Positions 35,098 to 44,736 are shown, numbered from the stretch's first letter. The stretch: DNA of 64,000 bases from Flavobacteriaceae bacterium UBA3611 (GCA_002375495.1 DFLU01000009.1:201361-265360); one strand, 5' to 3'. The notes: generated by a model from the sequence alone, not told the origin. Numbers and translations: made by a program.

Positions 35098-35109
35098 TTC
35101 TAAGTGTTT

Positions 35110-35466
35110 CTAAGAACTTTGGAAAAATAATTTTTCTGCTGCATCGAGAAGACGGGAGTGTATGATAAATCGTACTCCTAATGGAATTTCTAACGAAAAA
35201 CTAGCTCCACGCCCTTCTGTGATATCTATTGTGAGGTGTGTGTGCTTCCAATAATTGTATTGGTCTACATTCATGTAAAATGGGACACCCGCTACCTCAC
35301 CTAACAGAATATCACTTTCATCAAGATACATGTCATCTTTTTCAAAAATCATGGGTGCTGAACCGTCGCAACAGCCACCGCTTTGATGGAAAATTAAAGG
35401 GCCGTGTTTGGTCTTTAATTCTTCCACAATTTCTTTAGCTTTTTCTGTGATTTCAACTCTTTTCAT
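35110..35466 (-). CDS. DUF779 domain protein
   Basis: 118 residues. The FHQSGGCCDGSAP motif (Cys pair) is the family signature. DUF779 genes are regularly found next to aldehyde or alcohol dehydrogenases, as here, but their biochemical role is not established. It begins after the aldehyde dehydrogenase terminator and is 12 bp upstream of acs, so acs-DUF779 is probably one unit. Confidence 0.85.
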   Translation of the reverse strand: MKRVEITEKAKEIVEELKTKHGPLIFHQSGGCCDGSAPMIFEKDDMYLDESDILLGEVAGVPFYMNVDQYNYWKHTHLTIDITEGRGASFSLEIPLGVRFIIHSRLLDAAEKLFFQSS

Positions 35467-35482
35467 TTGTTTAAATATATAT

Positions 35483-35512
35483 AAAAAGGCTGAATCGCAG
35501 TGGGATTCAGCC
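35483..35512 (-). terminator. terminator of the aldehyde dehydrogenase gene
   Basis: Read on the minus strand: GGCTGAATC pairs perfectly with GATTCAGCC (35504-35512 and 35488-35496) with a 7-base loop, then TTTTT. It separates the dehydrogenase from DUF779-acs. Confidence 0.85.
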
Positions 35513-35532
35513 TCAAATACATTTATTTAATT

Positions 35533-37032
35533 TTAGAAGAAACCCAATTTGTTCTTATCATAAGAAATTAGCATGTTTTTGGTTTGTCTGTAATGATTTA
35601 ACATCATAAGGTGATTTTCGCGACCAAAACCAGATTTTTTGTATCCTCCAAACGGGGCGTGGGCTGGATAGGTATGGTAACAATTAACCCAAACGCGCCC
35701 AGCTTTTATTGCTCTAGGAATTTGATACAGTTGGTGTGCGTCACGAGTCCATACACCTGCACCTAAACCATACAATGTATCATTGGCAATTTCTAATGCT
35801 TCCGCTTCATCTTTAAATTTGGTCACACAGGCCACGGGACCGAAAATTTCTTCTTGGAACACTCTCATTTTGTTGTGACCTTCTAACAATGTTGGTTTAA
35901 TATAAAAGCCATTTGATAAATTTCCTTCTAGTTTATTAGCTTCTCCACCCGTAAGTACCTTGGCACCTTCTTCTTTTCCTATTTTGAAATACGACTGTAT
36001 TTTTTCGTATTGATCATTAGAAGCCTGTGCCCCAACCATGGTTGCGATGTCATACGGATTTCCTTGCACGATCGCATTAGTTCGGGCTATTACTCGCTCC
36101 ATAAAAGCATCATATATATCTTCTTGTACTAGGATTCGTGAAGGGCATGTACATACTTCTCCCTGATTAAAAGCAAACAAGACAGCTCCTTCAATAGCTT
36201 TGTCTAAAAACGCATCATCTTCGTCCATGACACTATTGAAGAAAATATTTGGGGATTTTCCTCCAAGTTCCATGGTTACCGGATTCAAATTTTTGGACGC
36301 ATATTGCATAATTAATTGACCTGTTGTTGTTTCTCCCGTAAAGGCTACCTTATCAACTTTTCCACTAGAAGCTAGTGGTTTTCCCGCTTCAGGTCCAAAG
36401 CCATGAACAATGTTAATGACACCAGGAGGAAACACATCGGCAATTTTCTCCATTAGTAAGGTTGCAGAAGAGGGTGTTTGTTCGGCCGGTTTAAGTACAA
36501 CACAATTACCTGTAGCCAAAGCTGGAGGGAGTTTCCACGATAACATTAACAAGGGGAAGTTCCAAGGAATTATTTGTCCTACCACACCCAAAGGCTCTTT
36601 TATATTCATAGATAGCGTATGCTTGTCCAATTCGGTTGCACTACCTTCTTCAGAACGAATGCAGGCTGCAAAATAACGCCAATGGTCTATACACAGTGGA
36701 ATGTCGGCATTGAGTGTTTCTCTGATTGGTTTTCCGTTATCACATGTCTCGACTACGGCAAATTCTTCAAGATTCGATTCTATGATATCTGCAACTTTAT
36801 TCAACAAAACAGCTCGTTCTGCTGCAGGAGTATTGCCCCAAGCTTCTTTGGCATCGTTTGCAGCTGCGACTGCGTTTTCGACGTCTTCTTTTTGGGAACG
36901 GGGATATTTCGCTATTAAAGTATTGTCTATTGGCGATGTATTTTCGAAATATGCACCACCCACGGGTTCTACAAATTTCCCGTTGATAAAATTTGAATAA
37001 GAATCTTTAAATTTTGGTTTTGAATAATTCAT
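35533..37032 (-). CDS. NAD-dependent aldehyde dehydrogenase
   Basis: 499 residues from ATG 37032. It oxidises aldehydes to acids. Visible: GQIIPWNFPLLM, the cofactor loop VAFTGETTTGQ, the general-base glutamate in MELGGKSPNIF, and the catalytic cysteine in NQGEVCTCPSR. The pattern is that of the ExaC/AldA acetaldehyde-type enzymes that occur with DUF779. An in-frame upstream start (37056) adds eight residues with no homology. A divergent AraC-type regulator lies 200 bp away, suggesting inducible control by an aldehyde or alcohol signal. Confidence 0.93.
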   Translation of the reverse strand: MNYSKPKFKDSYSNFINGKFVEPVGGAYFENTSPIDNTLIAKYPRSQKEDVENAVAAANDAKEAWGNTPAAERAVLLNKVADIIESNLEEFAVVETCDNGKPIRETLNADIPLCIDHWRYFAACIRSEEGSATELDKHTLSMNIKEPLGVVGQIIPWNFPLLMLSWKLPPALATGNCVVLKPAEQTPSSATLLMEKIADVFPPGVINIVHGFGPEAGKPLASSGKVDKVAFTGETTTGQLIMQYASKNLNPVTMELGGKSPNIFFNSVMDEDDAFLDKAIEGAVLFAFNQGEVCTCPSRILVQEDIYDAFMERVIARTNAIVQGNPYDIATMVGAQASNDQYEKIQSYFKIGKEEGAKVLTGGEANKLEGNLSNGFYIKPTLLEGHNKMRVFQEEIFGPVACVTKFKDEAEALEIANDTLYGLGAGVWTRDAHQLYQIPRAIKAGRVWVNCYHTYPAHAPFGGYKKSGFGRENHLMMLNHYRQTKNMLISYDKNKLGFF

Positions 37033-37234
37033 ATGTTTCAGTTTTAATGTCCACATCCCTATATAAAAGATGGAAAAATATTATATTCTAAATTTTAGCC
37101 GCTTTTATTAATGATATAGATAATTTTTATAAAGGTATTTTGTCAAATATTAATTTAATAGTACATTATTATCATTAATTTGAACATATCTATCATTCTT
37201 ATAAACACGGTGCTTATTTTTTGTAATATTGTGT

Positions 37235-38155
37235 ATGAGCCAATTATTAAATCACCATAAAAGGCATCGGAAGCTTACCACTTTGGTTGAGAATAGAACC
37301 ACCTATAGTGCTGAATATGCAGAATTAAACATTTATGAAACACACGCATATGCTGAACAAGTTGCTTTGATTTTTGATTTTCCTATTATTGCTAGTATGC
37401 TAACTGGCAAAAAGGTAATGCACATTGACGGAATACCTTCGTTTGAGTTTTTTCCTGGAGAATCGGTGGTCATGCCTACCCAAAAGGAAATGATTATAGA
37501 TTTTCCGTTAGCTACAGAGCACGCTCCCACACAATGTCTTGCACTGGGGATAGATGCTCAAAAGATTAATGAGGTGGTAGAAAAGTTTAATCATCACGTA
37601 GTAATTGAACGTGAAAATAATCAATGGCAATTAGAAGAGGCGGCTTCACATCTTATTAATAATACGGATGTAAATCACCTAATCGAACGATTAACATATA
37701 CATTTACGAACAATCGTTCTACCTCTAAAGATGTACTATTAGACTTAATGATTCAGGAATTGATTGTGCGTTTACTACAGACAAAAGCAAAGATGGCGAT
37801 TTTGACAAATCAAGACACTGTTTTCAGTGATACACGAATTGGTTCTGTTATTAAATTCATCAATAAAAATTTGACAAACAAGGATATTACGGTAGATTTA
37901 TTGGCAAAGAAGGCTTATATGAGTACTTCTCATTTCCACAAACAGTTTAAAAATACATTGGGCATCTCGCCCATCGATTATATCAATTCTGAAAAAATTA
38001 AATTTTCAAAAAAGTTAATCAAAGAATGTAAAAATGCCCGCATGTCAGAGATTGCATTTAAAGTAGGTTTTAATAGTGTTAGCTATTTTAACAGACAATT
38101 TAAAAAAATGGAATTAATGACTCCGCAACAATTTAAAGCTTCCATAAAACGGTAA
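37235..38155 (+). CDS. AraC family transcriptional regulator
   Basis: 306 residues from ATG 37235. The N-terminal half is a ligand-binding cupin-like domain (FEFFPGESVVMPTQKEMIIDF fragment around residue 70-90). The C-terminal 100 residues carry two helix-turn-helix units: ITVDLLAKKAYMSTSHFHKQFK and ISEIAFKVGFNSVSYFNRQFKK-like segments. It is transcribed away from the aldehyde dehydrogenase gene across an AT-rich 202-bp region (37033-37234), so it likely controls that gene. The preceding region has no exact TAnnTTTG box. Confidence 0.88.
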   Translation: MSQLLNHHKRHRKLTTLVENRTTYSAEYAELNIYETHAYAEQVALIFDFPIIASMLTGKKVMHIDGIPSFEFFPGESVVMPTQKEMIIDFPLATEHAPTQCLALGIDAQKINEVVEKFNHHVVIERENNQWQLEEAASHLINNTDVNHLIERLTYTFTNNRSTSKDVLLDLMIQELIVRLLQTKAKMAILTNQDTVFSDTRIGSVIKFINKNLTNKDITVDLLAKKAYMSTSHFHKQFKNTLGISPIDYINSEKIKFSKKLIKECKNARMSEIAFKVGFNSVSYFNRQFKKMELMTPQQFKASIKR

Positions 38156-38163
38156 ATTAGTAT

Positions 38164-38619
38164 ATGGAAAACTACAAAAGCATGCAAACGCCAATTGTTG
38201 TCGAACAATTCTTTGATGCTGCACAAGGAGAACTATGGAATGCCATTACCAATGCAGATGAAATGAAACAATGGTACTTCGATGTAATTCCAGAATTTAA
38301 AGCAGAAGTTGGCTTTAGTACAAAATTTATAGTGAACGCCGGAGAGCGGATATTTCCGCATTGTTGGACCGTTACCCAAGTGAACCCAGGTAAAGCTATT
38401 TCGTACCAATGGACTTTTGATGGATACCCAGGAAAAAGTATTTCTCATTGGGAATTAACAACTAAAGCCAATAAAACGACTTTACGGCTAACCGCTGAAG
38501 TTCTTGAGCCGTTTCCTGACAATATCCCAGAGTTTGAACGTGAAAGTGGAGTAGCGGGATGGAACTATTTTATTAAAGAACGACTTGCTGATTATATGGC
38601 AGAAAAAAGGAGTACCTAG
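38164..38619 (+). CDS. SRPBCC domain protein (AHSA1-like)
   Basis: 151 residues. The sequence IVVEQFFDAAQGELWNAITN, KQWYFD and the C-terminal GWNYFIKERLADYM match the START-like/AHSA1 family, which forms a hydrophobic ligand-binding cavity. The ligand is not readable. It begins 8 bp after the AraC gene and may be co-transcribed with it. A second ATG at 38182 would give a start closer to the domain edge. Confidence 0.85.
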   Translation: MENYKSMQTPIVVEQFFDAAQGELWNAITNADEMKQWYFDVIPEFKAEVGFSTKFIVNAGERIFPHCWTVTQVNPGKAISYQWTFDGYPGKSISHWELTTKANKTTLRLTAEVLEPFPDNIPEFERESGVAGWNYFIKERLADYMAEKRST

Positions 38620-38622
38620 GGC

Positions 38623-39069
38623 TCAGAGAATTTTCTGAAAACAAACACTATTTTCCTTTCCTACATATTGTCCATAGTTCGGAATTTCAACATACCCATT
38701 CTTTTTATATAGTGCGATGGCGTCGGGTTGCCGCTTTCCCGTTTCTAACAAACAACGCTTGTATTGCAACTCACTAGCCCATTGTTCCAATGCGGTTAAG
38801 ATGCTAGACCCAATTCCTTTTCCGCGATAGTCAGGTAGCGTATACATGCGCTTTATCTCCATAGTCGCATCATCGAAGTGTTTGATAGCGCCACAGGCGA
38901 ATGCTGTCTCTTCATCATGCATAATAAGAACATGATTGATGTTTTCTAAGCCATTAAACTGATCATAAAACGAATGCTCATCGCCATCTGTAATCGCTAA
39001 TTCTTGGTCTAACGATTGCACCAATCTTTTGAAGTTAGCGTTTTCTGTAGTTGTTCTTGAAACAATCAT
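38623..39069 (-). CDS. GNAT family N-acetyltransferase
   Basis: 148 residues. The acetyl-CoA pyrophosphate loop is visible as PDYRGKGIGSSIL (R/QxxGxG/A), preceded by strand FDDATMEIKRMYTL and followed by CLLETGKRQPDAIALYKKNGY. Substrate unknown. It converges on the SRPBCC gene with 3 bp between. Confidence 0.9.
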   Translation of the reverse strand: MIVSRTTTENANFKRLVQSLDQELAITDGDEHSFYDQFNGLENINHVLIMHDEETAFACGAIKHFDDATMEIKRMYTLPDYRGKGIGSSILTALEQWASELQYKRCLLETGKRQPDAIALYKKNGYVEIPNYGQYVGKENSVCFQKIL

Positions 39070-39194
39070 GTTTGCCCTAATTATTGTGTGCTTTTGAATG
39101 CAAGCTTAAAGATACATCTTTCTTAAGATTCCTTATAAAATTATAAATTGTTAAACCTGTACTCAGATTTTTTTGTTTAAGATTATTGAAACGA

Positions 39195-39202
39195 TATATT
39201 TG
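39195..39202 (+). promoter_or_regulatory. -7 element of the ABC operon
   Basis: TATATTTG fits TAnnTTTG, 5 bases before ATG 39208, predicting a leaderless message. Confidence 0.6.
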
Positions 39203-39207
39203 TTTTG

Positions 39208-39750
39208 ATGAAGATTAGTGTATTGCCCAAACAACCAAATTGGATTGTCTCATATTTTAGAGTGGGTAGATTGCTGTATGGTGCACTACTTTTGTTTATT
39301 ATAGAATCATGGGTGTATGGTGTACAACTTAAAAAAGCAATATATCTGGAAGCTACAGGGTGGATTGTTTTTTGGGCTTTGTTTTTTCTCTTCTCGTTTG
39401 TACATATTTATCTTGTGATCATGGATGGTTGGTCCCGTTACCAGAATTATAAGCGTGCAAAAGATCAATTTTTTATACATGGCTTCAGAGAGAAAATTGC
39501 GCTTCATTATATTGGCTCTAAATGTCAGCGTATGGCTGCAGAAACAGCTGCCGAAGAGTTGGGAATTAAGGAGGATGTGCAAAATTACTATAGAGAATGC
39601 GGTGTAAAATGGTATCACTATATACCTTATTTTATGATTAAAGAACCGTTCTTTCTTTTTAAAAAAATATTCTGGTCGCGTACTTTTTTAGAAGATGCAT
39701 ACGAGCCAAAATTTGACTACCAAGCAATGTTTAAATCGCAGACAGCTTGA
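39208..39750 (+). CDS. membrane protein of unknown function, first gene of an ABC operon
   Basis: 180 residues. Two hydrophobic helices (about 22-42 and 50-72), followed by a charged C-terminal half with YHYIPYFMIKEPFFLFKK. I do not recognise the family. Its stop overlaps the TTG start of the ABC ATPase, so it should function with that transporter, perhaps as an accessory membrane part. Confidence 0.7.
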   Translation: MKISVLPKQPNWIVSYFRVGRLLYGALLLFIIESWVYGVQLKKAIYLEATGWIVFWALFFLFSFVHIYLVIMDGWSRYQNYKRAKDQFFIHGFREKIALHYIGSKCQRMAAETAAEELGIKEDVQNYYRECGVKWYHYIPYFMIKEPFFLFKKIFWSRTFLEDAYEPKFDYQAMFKSQTA

Positions 39751-40601
39751 TTTCCTGCACACATATAAGTAAGCACTACGGAAATGTATTGGCCCTGTCT
39801 GATGTTTCTATGCAATGTAAAAAAGGTGAAATCTATGGCTTGGTAGGGGCAAACGGAGCTGGTAAAACCACACTTTTTAAGATTTTACTGGGTTTGGTCA
39901 CAGCCGATAGTGGTACGGTGGAAATAACGGGAGATGGTACAAAAAAAATTGGAGGTATTATTGAAAAACCAGCCCTGTATCCTTACTTGAGCGCCCAAGA
40001 AAATCTACGCTTGTTTGCGAAAATACAAGGGGCCGATGCCTCAGAAACAACGGTTGAAAATGCACTAAAACAAGTTGGCTTACCCTTGCACAGAACCGAT
40101 CCTGTTCGGAATTTCTCCATGGGTATGAAACAACGACTCGGAATTGCGGTGGCATTGCTTAACAACCCCTCGTGTCTGTTGCTGGACGAACCATTTTCAG
40201 GTCTAGACCCCATGGGTATTGAAGCGCTTAAAAAATTGATCCTTCAACTGGCAGAACGCACCAACATGGCCATTTTAATTTCTTCCCATATTATAGAAGT
40301 CCTTAGTTCAGTATGTTCAAAACTATCAATTATCCATGAAGGTACTATCATACAAACCGGTACTACAAACAACATTCTTGCTGCGTGTACCAAAAGATAT
40401 ACCTTGTGTGGAAAAAATATACAACAAGCATCCTTCTTAGCAGAGTATGATGCTATTCACGTCGGACAGTGCATGAGCATTTCAGCGACTACCGAAGAAA
40501 TTCCTGAAATTATTCTCAAGTTAACCCAGCAGCAAATTTCAATCACATCTTGTAAGCCTGAATTAGACGTACAACAACTTTTTAATTTGAAAAGATCATG
40601 A
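39747..40601 (+). CDS. ABC transporter ATP-binding protein (ABC-2 type)
   Basis: 284 residues. Walker A GANGAGKTT (about residues 34-42), signature FSMGMKQRLGIA, Walker B CLLLDEPFSGLDP and the switch histidine in ISSHII. The N-terminus (MISCTHISKHYGNVLALSDVS) fits the family only if the TTG at 39747 is the start; it overlaps the upstream stop as TTGA, so translation is likely coupled. It pairs with the ABC-2 permease that follows. Members export lipids, bacteriocins or antibiotics; the substrate is unknown. Confidence 0.9.
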   Translation: MISCTHISKHYGNVLALSDVSMQCKKGEIYGLVGANGAGKTTLFKILLGLVTADSGTVEITGDGTKKIGGIIEKPALYPYLSAQENLRLFAKIQGADASETTVENALKQVGLPLHRTDPVRNFSMGMKQRLGIAVALLNNPSCLLLDEPFSGLDPMGIEALKKLILQLAERTNMAILISSHIIEVLSSVCSKLSIIHEGTIIQTGTTNNILAACTKRYTLCGKNIQQASFLAEYDAIHVGQCMSISATTEEIPEIILKLTQQQISITSCKPELDVQQLFNLKRS

Positions 40602-41425
40602 TGCACATCTTTTCTATGGAAATTTTTAAATTGTTCCGTCAAAGGCGTACCTACTACGCAATTTTGGCGCTTTTTATTATCGAAGGGATTGTAATCCTCA
40701 GTGCGTATTACCAAGGTGCCGATATCATAGATATTGTTTTAGCCAATCTAAAAGACACGTTCTTCTTTCAAGGGAATTTACTCAACGGAAATCTAATTGT
40801 CTACTTTATATTAAACTCCTTTTGGTTTCACGTCCCCTTGCTTTGTATGATTATTGTCTCTGGGATGCTCACTACTGAATTTGAAGAAAAAACCATTGAA
40901 ACTGTATTAATGCAGCCAGTTATAAAATGGAAATATCTCTTGGCAAAATATGTGGTGGCCATTATATTCACCATGTTCTTGGTCTTTATATTGGCACTTA
41001 CATCGTTTCTATTTTCGTATACAATTTTTGGAACGGGCGATTTGGTGGTCTATACCAACGGACTTACATTTTTTGAACATGAAGATGCCTCGTACAGATT
41101 GATCTGTGCCTTTTTCTTCGGAAGCCTATCTTTGGTCTTCTTTTCAGTAGTAAGCCTAACTTTAGCCGTGTTGCTGAAAGAAAGTTTTAAAACTTGGATT
41201 GTTGCGGCTTTATTTTTGATTGTATCAACCGTGTTGTTGAAAATCGATTTGGGTAGCGACCTATGGAACCAATTGGCTTATTTTAAACTTAACAATACCT
41301 GGCAGTACTTTTTCGACCCTACTATCAATTGGACTGCCATTGGTGTGAATTCAATTATTTTAATAGGATACACCTTGGCAACCATGTGTCTCGGATTGCT
41401 ATTATTTCAGAAAAAAGATATATGA
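40598..41425 (+). CDS. ABC-2 type transporter permease
   Basis: 275 residues with six predicted membrane helices. It has the ABC-2 pattern, with MLTTEFEEKTIETVLMQPVIKWKYLLAKYVV (given here only as family pattern, residues about 89-120: coupling helix E-x-x-x-x-T...L). It overlaps the ATPase gene by 4 bp (ATGA) and the next gene by 4 bp. Transported substrate unknown. Confidence 0.88.
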   Translation: MMHIFSMEIFKLFRQRRTYYAILALFIIEGIVILSAYYQGADIIDIVLANLKDTFFFQGNLLNGNLIVYFILNSFWFHVPLLCMIIVSGMLTTEFEEKTIETVLMQPVIKWKYLLAKYVVAIIFTMFLVFILALTSFLFSYTIFGTGDLVVYTNGLTFFEHEDASYRLICAFFFGSLSLVFFSVVSLTLAVLLKESFKTWIVAALFLIVSTVLLKIDLGSDLWNQLAYFKLNNTWQYFFDPTINWTAIGVNSIILIGYTLATMCLGLLLFQKKDI

Positions 41426-42081
41426 TGAAATTAGTTAGCATAGGATTACTGTTTTTTTACTCAATATTGGGTTGGGCCCAAACTGCCCAAGAGCAAATGG
41501 ATTCAGTAAAATTGCGTCTGGATAGTATACAATCTTTTGAGGCTACAATTGCCTTGCATGTTGATATATCCTTTATAACAATGCCAGATAAAATGGCGCA
41601 GGCAACGTTTCAAAAGGGGGAAGATATGGTCATTACCTCAGACGATTTTGTGTTGATTCCAAAACGCGGATTGGACCTGTCGTTTAGTGAATTGTTCAAA
41701 TATTCTTTTTTAGCGATAGATAGAGGTGAAATTACTGGCCACTCAAACGTAGTACGATCGATTTCTATTTTACCCTCAAATAGCAAAGCAGATTTTAGCG
41801 TAGCCAACTTGCATGTAGATGCCCAAAACAACCGTATTGTTTGGGCCGAAATCAATACGAAAAAAGACGGCACCTATATCCTAAACCTGACATATCCAGA
41901 TAAAGGGGCTATACTTCCAACTAGTTTAAATGTCTCTTTTGAAATGGATCGAATTCGTATTCCACTTAATTTTGCTGGCAGTGACGTAAGTATTGATCGC
42001 AAAAAAATGCGGGAAACCGAACAAAAAACAGGGACAATCGTTCTAAACCTTGAGTATACAAAAATCGAGAAGACCCAATAG
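41422..42081 (+). CDS. secreted protein, possibly LolA-like, last gene of ABC operon
   Basis: 219 residues. Signal peptide 1-19 (LVSIGLLFFYSILGWAQ). The rest is predominantly beta-like with ATFQKGEDMVITSDDFVLIPK, a pattern reminiscent of LolA/outer-membrane lipoprotein carrier folds. I do not see diagnostic residues, so this is only a suggestion. It overlaps the permease stop (ATGA) and is probably the periplasmic or outer-membrane partner of the exporter. ATG 41425 is an equal alternative start. Confidence 0.65.
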   Translation: MMKLVSIGLLFFYSILGWAQTAQEQMDSVKLRLDSIQSFEATIALHVDISFITMPDKMAQATFQKGEDMVITSDDFVLIPKRGLDLSFSELFKYSFLAIDRGEITGHSNVVRSISILPSNSKADFSVANLHVDAQNNRIVWAEINTKKDGTYILNLTYPDKGAILPTSLNVSFEMDRIRIPLNFAGSDVSIDRKKMRETEQKTGTIVLNLEYTKIEKTQ

Positions 42082-42104
42082 CGTACGCTGTAATTACCAA
42101 AAGC

Positions 42105-43757
42105 TTACTTCACTAAAAACTTCAAGGTTTGCGCACCGTTTCCACCGTCTAGCTGAATAAAATACAAGCCCGCCGAAAGTGTATGTGGCAACGAAATTTT
42201 ATTCGAGAAAATTTCCGCAGATTGCTGCGTTAATAATTGTCCCATACTATTGTAAATCTTTACTCCTACGGTAGGTGAAAGTGTAGTCTGGTTGCAAAAG
42301 ATATCGATGGTATTGCCCACCGGATTTCGTTCGAGTTGAAAACGTTCGTTTACTGAAACTTCTTCAACACCTAAAGGCTGTTGTCTAATTTCGCTTAAAG
42401 CGAAAAGAATATTCTGGGTGGTAGGTTGTACATGGCCTTCGTTGGTTGAAGGTATATGAAATGCCACAAATGGAGAATCTCCCAAATCGGGTGTTGCGTA
42501 CCAATCGTCTTCGGTCTCCAGGGCCAACGCGCTAATGGTTGGGATAAACGAAAACTGATCTTGATCTAGTGCGTCTACAAACGCCTGTATTACGGGGTTT
42601 CCGCCGCCGCCTCCAAGTGCGTTCGATATGTTCGAGAATCCGCCAGGAGCAGCATCAACTCCGGCGATGGCACCAGATTCGGCATCAGCTTCAAAAGTAT
42701 CTGTAGGGATTCCGATTAGAAAGGTGGTGAACGTGGTTACATTATTGGTTTGGTTGGCTTCTGGAGTAAAATGAATGCTCACGTCTGCCGTAACACCAGC
42801 AGTGATCGATAAGTTGGTGTCAACCACTTGCATTCCTGGCATGCCGATGGTGGTTCCATTTCCTGCGCCATTTATCATTGCTACATTTCGAACATCCTGC
42901 GGAAACCCTAATGCGTCCAGTTCTGCCTGAAAAGCATCCCTAAAGTCTGGTGCTCCAGCAGGAAGCAATTTTGTAGGATCTTGTTGTGTGGGCGAGCCCG
43001 CCAACAAATGCCCTAACAAGTGGTCGTATAGCATTTCTTTGGCTGCGGGTGAGTTGAGCACTGAATTTACGATGGCTTGTGCTTGCGGATCGTTAAACTC
43101 GTCTGCCAGATAATTGATGAGGTATTGCAACCCAATAGGAATGTTGGCACCTTTGTGGGGCGAATCGAACGAAATAAACAGTCGGGTGTCATGCTCTAAG
43201 CTGTTCTGCTCCATGTATGCCAGACCGTACCTAGCGATAAGTCCGCCCATACTAGGTCCCAAAACCACCAATTCTTCGTCTCCTACTTTCTGGTCGTTCA
43301 TTTCATTAATAAGCTCAACCAAGACCATTGCGTTTCGTTGAATAAAATCGGCACCTCCGTCAATATCCTTTCCGTCGGTGTTGTAAACAGGAGCATTCAG
43401 TATCACAATATCAAATCCTTCGTTTCGAACAATATCCGCTAAATTCTGTCCGCCAAAAGCAAAACTACTATAGAGTCCGTTAATATCACGCGCATCACCA
43501 GGGTCGAAACCGTCTAAGATGATAATCGGTTTGTCTAAAACGCCATCTACGTTATCTAGGAAAATTTCATATTCACCCTCACCAAAATAAGCTTGGGTTT
43601 CATCATATCCTTGATATGAAATACTCGCCACAATGGGTACAACCACCTCAGGGTTGGAAACATGCTGAATGTTTTCAGTAGGGGATTGGAAAGTAAACTG
43701 TGCTACAGTAACGTTTACTGCAAATAGCAGGACAAAAAGAGAATAAAGAGATTTCAT
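42105..43757 (-). CDS. secreted alpha/beta hydrolase with type IX secretion sorting domain
   Basis: 550 residues. Signal peptide 1-19. The hydrolase part has the strand KPIIILDGFDPGD, then the nucleophile serine in LGPSMGGL (Ser169), like lipases or acyl esterases. Residues about 480-550 are a T9SS type A C-terminal domain (VKIYNSMGQ, LSAGLYFIQL, FLVK end), which directs export through the outer membrane by the type IX system of Bacteroidota. The substrate is not known; a Gly-rich stretch GGGGGN lies near residue 385. A minus-strand single gene. Confidence 0.82.
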   Translation of the reverse strand: MKSLYSLFVLLFAVNVTVAQFTFQSPTENIQHVSNPEVVVPIVASISYQGYDETQAYFGEGEYEIFLDNVDGVLDKPIIILDGFDPGDARDINGLYSSFAFGGQNLADIVRNEGFDIVILNAPVYNTDGKDIDGGADFIQRNAMVLVELINEMNDQKVGDEELVVLGPSMGGLIARYGLAYMEQNSLEHDTRLFISFDSPHKGANIPIGLQYLINYLADEFNDPQAQAIVNSVLNSPAAKEMLYDHLLGHLLAGSPTQQDPTKLLPAGAPDFRDAFQAELDALGFPQDVRNVAMINGAGNGTTIGMPGMQVVDTNLSITAGVTADVSIHFTPEANQTNNVTTFTTFLIGIPTDTFEADAESGAIAGVDAAPGGFSNISNALGGGGGNPVIQAFVDALDQDQFSFIPTISALALETEDDWYATPDLGDSPFVAFHIPSTNEGHVQPTTQNILFALSEIRQQPLGVEEVSVNERFQLERNPVGNTIDIFCNQTTLSPTVGVKIYNSMGQLLTQQSAEIFSNKISLPHTLSAGLYFIQLDGGNGAQTLKFLVK

Positions 43758-43849
43758 AGCAATTCAATAATTTTTAAAGCTACAATGTACAAATTTCATG
43801 CAGATATGCCCACCGAAGGGCAATTCGATTTGTATTCATATATTTCTCA

Positions 43850-43857
43850 TATCTTTA
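43850..43857 (+). promoter_or_regulatory. possible -7 element of the symporter gene
   Basis: TATCTTTA, one base off TAnnTTTG, 24 bases before ATG 43882. Confidence 0.35.
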
Positions 43858-43881
43858 ATCCTTACATTTAAAACCCAGCAG

Positions 43882-44736
43882 ATGGATTCCCTTTCAACGA
43901 TTATTTTAGGTGGCGCTTTGTTTGTAATCATGTTAGGGATGGGGTTATCGCTTCGGGTAGCCGATTTTAAGCGGATTGTCATAGATCCTAAAGCCGTTTG
44001 TGTAGGGCTTACAAACCAACTGCTAATCTTACCGCTTATTGGTTTGTTAATTGCTTCGTATGTCACCAACCAGCCTGAAATTGCTGTTGGGATTATGATA
44101 CTTTCAGCGTGTCCTGGAGGCCCAACATCCAACCTTATTTCGTACATGGCTAAAGGAGATTTGGCACTTTCGGTCACCTTAACAGCACTAAGCAGTTTGA
44201 TTACGATATTAACCATTCCGTTTATCATTACGTATGCTTCAGAACATTTTATGGGAACCGGACAAGAAGTGGTGTTGGATATCCCAAGCACGATTCTTCA
44301 AATATTTGGTATTGTTGTGATTCCTATTGTTTTAGGGATGCTCGTAAGAAGATTTAAAACCTCCTTCGCAGAACGTATGGGACGCCCGGTTCGAATTGCA
44401 TCTGGGATTGTACTGGCGCTCATTATTATAGGATTGGTTTTAAAAGAAAAAGCAAACTTTGTATCCTATTTTAAACAAGCTGGATTGGCTACCCTATTGT
44501 TAAATGTACTTACCATGGGGGTTGGTTATTATTCAGCAAAAGTATTCAAGTTGCGCAAAGAGGCGGGAATTTCAATCGCAATAGAATCTGGGATTCAAAA
44601 CGGAACGTTGGCCATTACGATTGCCGTAGTATTTCTCCAGAATAGCGCATTGGCCATAGCGCCTGCAGTGTATAGCTTATTGATGTTTTTAACTGGTGGT
44701 GTGATGATTTATTTCTTCGGAAGGAGAAGCACATAA
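43882..44736 (+). CDS. bile acid:sodium symporter family protein
   Basis: 284 residues, about nine membrane helices. The BASS-family segments LSACPGGPTSNLISYMAKGD and GIQNGTLAITIA (crossover helices that bind sodium and substrate) are visible. Substrates in bacteria are often organic anions such as pantoate or pyruvate-type acids rather than bile acids; not readable here. The frame is open to 43798, but the -7-like box and the family start (MDSLSTIILGG) place the start at 43882. Confidence 0.88.
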   Translation: MDSLSTIILGGALFVIMLGMGLSLRVADFKRIVIDPKAVCVGLTNQLLILPLIGLLIASYVTNQPEIAVGIMILSACPGGPTSNLISYMAKGDLALSVTLTALSSLITILTIPFIITYASEHFMGTGQEVVLDIPSTILQIFGIVVIPIVLGMLVRRFKTSFAERMGRPVRIASGIVLALIIIGLVLKEKANFVSYFKQAGLATLLLNVLTMGVGYYSAKVFKLRKEAGISIAIESGIQNGTLAITIAVVFLQNSALAIAPAVYSLLMFLTGGVMIYFFGRRST

